Assembly (NCBI GenBank): GCA_016295375.1
Contig: JAEDLI010000056.1
Span: forward strand, 1 to 15,103
DNA from: Fibrobacter sp.
GTDB lineage: Bacteria; Fibrobacterota; Fibrobacteria; Fibrobacterales; Fibrobacteraceae
Direction: 5' to 3'
Length of the DNA stretch: 15,103 nt
Shown here: in pieces, positions 13,101 to 15,103 of the stretch
Position numbering within the stretch: position 1 is the stretch's first letter
Layout of the letters: each line of letters opens with the position of its first letter
Notes under the pieces: generated by a model
Database searches by the model: none
What the model was told of the DNA's origin: nothing
The model's input: only the letters and a program-made list of their open reading frames with translations
Program-made: the position numbers and the translations under genes

Positions 13101-13132
13101 GGATCCTATCGGCCTGCGGCCTCCAGGATGAC
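13101..13132. repeat. Palindromic repeat between the trpCF ribosome binding site and its start
   Basis: Minus strand GTCATCCTGGAGGCC-GCA-GGCCGATAGGATCC: ends TCATCCT and AGGATC, core stem GGCC-GCA-GGCC. It fills most of the trpGD-trpCF spacer and shares its ends with the repeat at 2391-2432. Confidence 0.7.
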
Positions 13133-13139
13133 AGGGCAT

Positions 13140-13145
13140 CTCCTT
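13140..13145 (-). promoter_or_regulatory. Displaced Shine-Dalgarno sequence of trpCF
   Basis: AAGGAG on the minus strand overlaps the trpGD stop codon (TAA 13147-13145). The usual distance to a start would be 5-9 bases, but the trpCF ATG is 46 bases away, with the palindromic repeat in between. Confidence 0.45.
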
Positions 13146-14740
13146 TACGAGTTGGTTGCGACCTTCACTTCCTCGATCTTTTTCATCACGGAGCCGTCTT
13201 CCATCGCCTTCATGGCCTTGTCGAAGCCTTCCTTGATGCTGGCTGCCTTCTTGCTGATGTAGAGGGCGGCACCGGCGTTCAGGGCGCAAGCGTACTTGAT
13301 GCCCGAGCGGCCCTTGCCGTTCAGCACGTCGAGAGCGAGGTTGAAGTTGTCAACTCCCGTACCGCCGGCGAGGTCTTCGGGATCCACGGAGGGGATGCCG
13401 AAGTCCTTGGGGTCGATGCGGTAAGTCTTGTACTCGCCATCTTCCAAGATTTCGGCGATGGTCGTCGGCACGCAGGGCGAAATTTCGTCGTAGCCGTCGT
13501 CACTGATGGCGACCATCACACGCTTTGCGCCGAGGGCCTTCGCCGCCTTGGTGAACGGTTCCAGCACGGTCGTGCTATAGACGCCGAGCATCAGGTACTT
13601 GGCTTCGGCCGGGTTCGTGAGGGGGCCGAGCAGGTTCATGATGGTCTTTACGCCGAGAACGCCGCGAACCGGGCCTGCAAAGCGCATGGCACTGTGGTAG
13701 ACAGGCGCCATCAGGAACACAAAGTTCGTCTTGTCGATGACGCTTGCAGCTTTGTCCGGAGTCATGTCAAGCTTGAAGCCTGCAGCCGTATAGAAGTCGG
13801 CGGCGCCGGACTTACTGGAAACCGCGCGGTTACCGTGCTTTGCAATCTTTGCGCCACAGCTTGCAGCAATCAGGCCGGAAAGCGAACTTACGTTAAAGCT
13901 GCCCTTGCCGTCGCCACCGGTACCCACAATGTCGGTGAGTTCGTCGCCGCTGTACGGGAACTTGCGCTTCTTGCTGCTGAGTACCTTCGCACAACCGGCG
14001 ATTTCGTCAGCAACAGGCCCCTTGCTGGAAAGTGCGGTCAGGATAGCGGCCATCTGGCGTTCGTCCATGATGCCGTCGGTCAAGTCTTCCATGAACATTT
14101 CGGCGGTTTCGCGGCTCAAGTCCTTGCCTTCGGTAAGCGTATTCAAAATGCCGCGCACATCGAGAGGTTCGCGACGGTAGTTGAGGAACGCCTTGAAGAA
14201 TTCGTCGGCGCGACCGCTAGCAATAGATTCCGGATGGAACTGCACGCCTTCAACCGGGAGCGTCTTGTGGCGAATGCCCATGATGTCGCCGTCGGTAGCG
14301 CGGGCGGTCACTTCGAAATCCGGGGAAAGCGTCGCTTCGTCAACGACCAGGCTGTGGTAACGCGTGAAGATGTTCTTCTTGCCGATGGTTCGGAAGAGTC
14401 CCTTGCCGTCGAGGTCGATTTCTTCGGCGATGCCGTGCTTGATGAACTTGGCTTGCACAATCTTGGCGCCGAAGGCATAACCGATGGCCTGGTGACCGAG
14501 GCACACGCCGAGAATCGGGAGTTTGCCTGCGAAGTGCTTGATGGCTTCCACGGAGATGCCGGCGTCTTCGGGGCGGCCCGGGCCCGGGCTCACAATGAGG
14601 CGGCTCGGGTTCAGTTTTTCGATGTCGGCAATGGTGCATTCGCGGCTACGGAGCACGCGGATTTCTTCGTTAGTGATTTTTGCCAACGCCTGATAGACGT
14701 TGTAAGTAAAAGAATCGTAGTTGTCGATGATGATGATCAT
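13145..14740 (-). CDS. trpGD: Bifunctional anthranilate synthase glutaminase / anthranilate phosphoribosyltransferase
   Basis: A 531-residue fusion. Residues 1-190 are a class I glutamine amidotransferase: IDNYDSFTYN, SPGPGRPEDAG, nucleophile Cys80 in GVCLGHQAIG, His169 and Glu171 in QFHPES; it supplies ammonia to TrpE. Residues about 196-531 are TrpD, transferring phosphoribosyl to anthranilate: GTGGDGKGSFN (273-283), KHGNRAVSSKSGAADF (301-316) and a conserved NLLGPLTNP. This is the same fusion as in E. coli and about the same length. ATG 14740 is the family's start (MIIIIDNYDS); no SD precedes it. The upstream spacer to trpE is 150 bases and made of the word-array repeat. Confidence 0.95.
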   Translation of the reverse strand: MIIIIDNYDSFTYNVYQALAKITNEEIRVLRSRECTIADIEKLNPSRLIVSPGPGRPEDAGISVEAIKHFAGKLPILGVCLGHQAIGYAFGAKIVQAKFIKHGIAEEIDLDGKGLFRTIGKKNIFTRYHSLVVDEATLSPDFEVTARATDGDIMGIRHKTLPVEGVQFHPESIASGRADEFFKAFLNYRREPLDVRGILNTLTEGKDLSRETAEMFMEDLTDGIMDERQMAAILTALSSKGPVADEIAGCAKVLSSKKRKFPYSGDELTDIVGTGGDGKGSFNVSSLSGLIAASCGAKIAKHGNRAVSSKSGAADFYTAAGFKLDMTPDKAASVIDKTNFVFLMAPVYHSAMRFAGPVRGVLGVKTIMNLLGPLTNPAEAKYLMLGVYSTTVLEPFTKAAKALGAKRVMVAISDDGYDEISPCVPTTIAEILEDGEYKTYRIDPKDFGIPSVDPEDLAGGTGVDNFNLALDVLNGKGRSGIKYACALNAGAALYISKKAASIKEGFDKAMKAMEDGSVMKKIEEVKVATNS

Positions 14741-14749
14741 AGTTAAACT

Positions 14750-14879
14750 CTGTGGTTAGTGATTGGTGGGGTGAGTTGTGGGGTGTGAGTCAACGCTACG
14801 CGTCTTTGAGTTTTGAGTTTTAATAATCGCGCCTTTGGCGCCAAACTATATACTGATAACTCATAACTGATGACTCATG
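14750..14879. repeat. Word-array repeat with GC hairpin core, trpE-trpGD spacer
   Basis: Plus strand: GGTTAGTGATTGGTGGGGTG, AGTTGTGGGGTGTGAGTC, small hairpin CGCTACGCG, TTTGAGTTTTGAGTTTT, main hairpin CGCGCCTTTGGCGCC (14828-14842), then complementary words ACTGATAACTCATAACTGATG / ACTCATGA written in the reverse sense. The main core matches 6453-6467 (ATAATCGCG on the same side) and 7808-7821. No SD or terminator is recognisable in this spacer. Confidence 0.65.
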
Positions 14880-14890
14880 ATTATTTTCGT

Positions 14891-15103
14891 CTATCGCTCC
14901 CCCTCCAGCACAGCTCTGATTGCTCCGAGCTTTTCGTTCGTTTCTTCGAATTCGCGATCGGCGTTAGAGGCTGCGACAATGCCACCACCGGCCTGCAGGC
15001 TAATGGTCTTGCCCTGCTTGAGACAGCAACGGATGGCGATGCAGAAATCCAAGTCGCCATCGGATTCCATATAGCCTACGGCACCCGCATAGAAGCGACG
15101 CTT
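14891..15103 (-). CDS. trpE: Anthranilate synthase component I, C-terminal fragment
   Basis: The gene continues beyond the right edge; only the last 70 residues are present. They carry the end of the chorismate-binding domain: YAGAVGYMESDGDLDFCIAI (residues 5-24 of the fragment), the LQAGGGIVAASNADREFEET region and a terminal helix. TrpE converts chorismate to anthranilate with ammonia from TrpG. QAGGGIVA replaces the common QAGAGIVA. It ends in TAG 14893-14891, 150 bases before trpGD. The promoter of this unit lies outside the window. Confidence 0.93.
   Translation of the reverse strand, partial: KRRFYAGAVGYMESDGDLDFCIAIRCCLKQGKTISLQAGGGIVAASNADREFEETNEKLGAIRAVLEGER

Noticed and set aside
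13068..13136. Small peptide frame starting MPCHPGGRR between trpGD and trpCF
   Set aside because: Its ATG directly abuts the AAGGAG with no spacing and the frame is translated palindromic repeat, so a real peptide is unlikely.
13694..14746. Long plus-strand frame opposite trpGD (350 codons)
   Set aside because: Antisense shadow of trpGD; no SD and no family resemblance.

Overview
The window looks like a chromosomal segment of a Fibrobacter-type bacterium (phylum Fibrobacterota). The evidence is a protein with the Fibrobacter succinogenes major paralogous domain, several lipoproteins with a lipobox followed by serine-rich linkers, and strong AAGGAG ribosome binding sites on many genes. This is inference from family knowledge; no database was searched.

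Layout. 1-552 (-) is the start of a frameshifted lipoprotein gene with a C9 tract at its lipobox. 687-2171 (+) is a Bacteroidetes/Fibrobacter-type amidophosphoribosyltransferase. 2172-2613 has no gene but holds a 161-bp nested palindrome and a cluster of GC-rich hairpin repeats. 2614-5503 is an AT-richer accessory stretch: a twice-frameshifted lipoprotein gene, a small overlapping gene pair (DUF5674-like plus a conserved unknown), a secreted protein of unknown function, and a FISUC-domain protein.

5625-8261 (-) is a trpBA unit with its own promoter and a long leader. The leader holds a classical ribosome-mediated attenuator (an 18-residue peptide with three consecutive Trp codons, with 1:2, 2:3 and 3:4 pairings). 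Just upstream is a second, related leader-peptide/terminator cassette without Trp codons. 8405-9992 and 10017-11408 (+) are a structured 5' leader (6S-like rod plus an SD-sequestering hairpin) and two lipoprotein genes: a GLUG-like repeat protein and a transglutaminase-like protein. 11498-15103 (-) is the other half of the tryptophan pathway: the end of trpE, a trpGD fusion and a trpCF fusion.

Together TrpE, TrpGD, TrpCF, TrpB and TrpA would convert chorismate to tryptophan. The pathway is split into two transcription units on the same strand by oppositely oriented lipoprotein genes.

The most unusual feature is the repeat load of the trp genes. Spacers trpE-trpGD and trpB-trpA and the 5' end of trpB carry degenerate short-word arrays around a shared GC hairpin core. 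Two palindromic repeats are inserted in frame within trpCF, and a third separates trpCF from its likely Shine-Dalgarno sequence.
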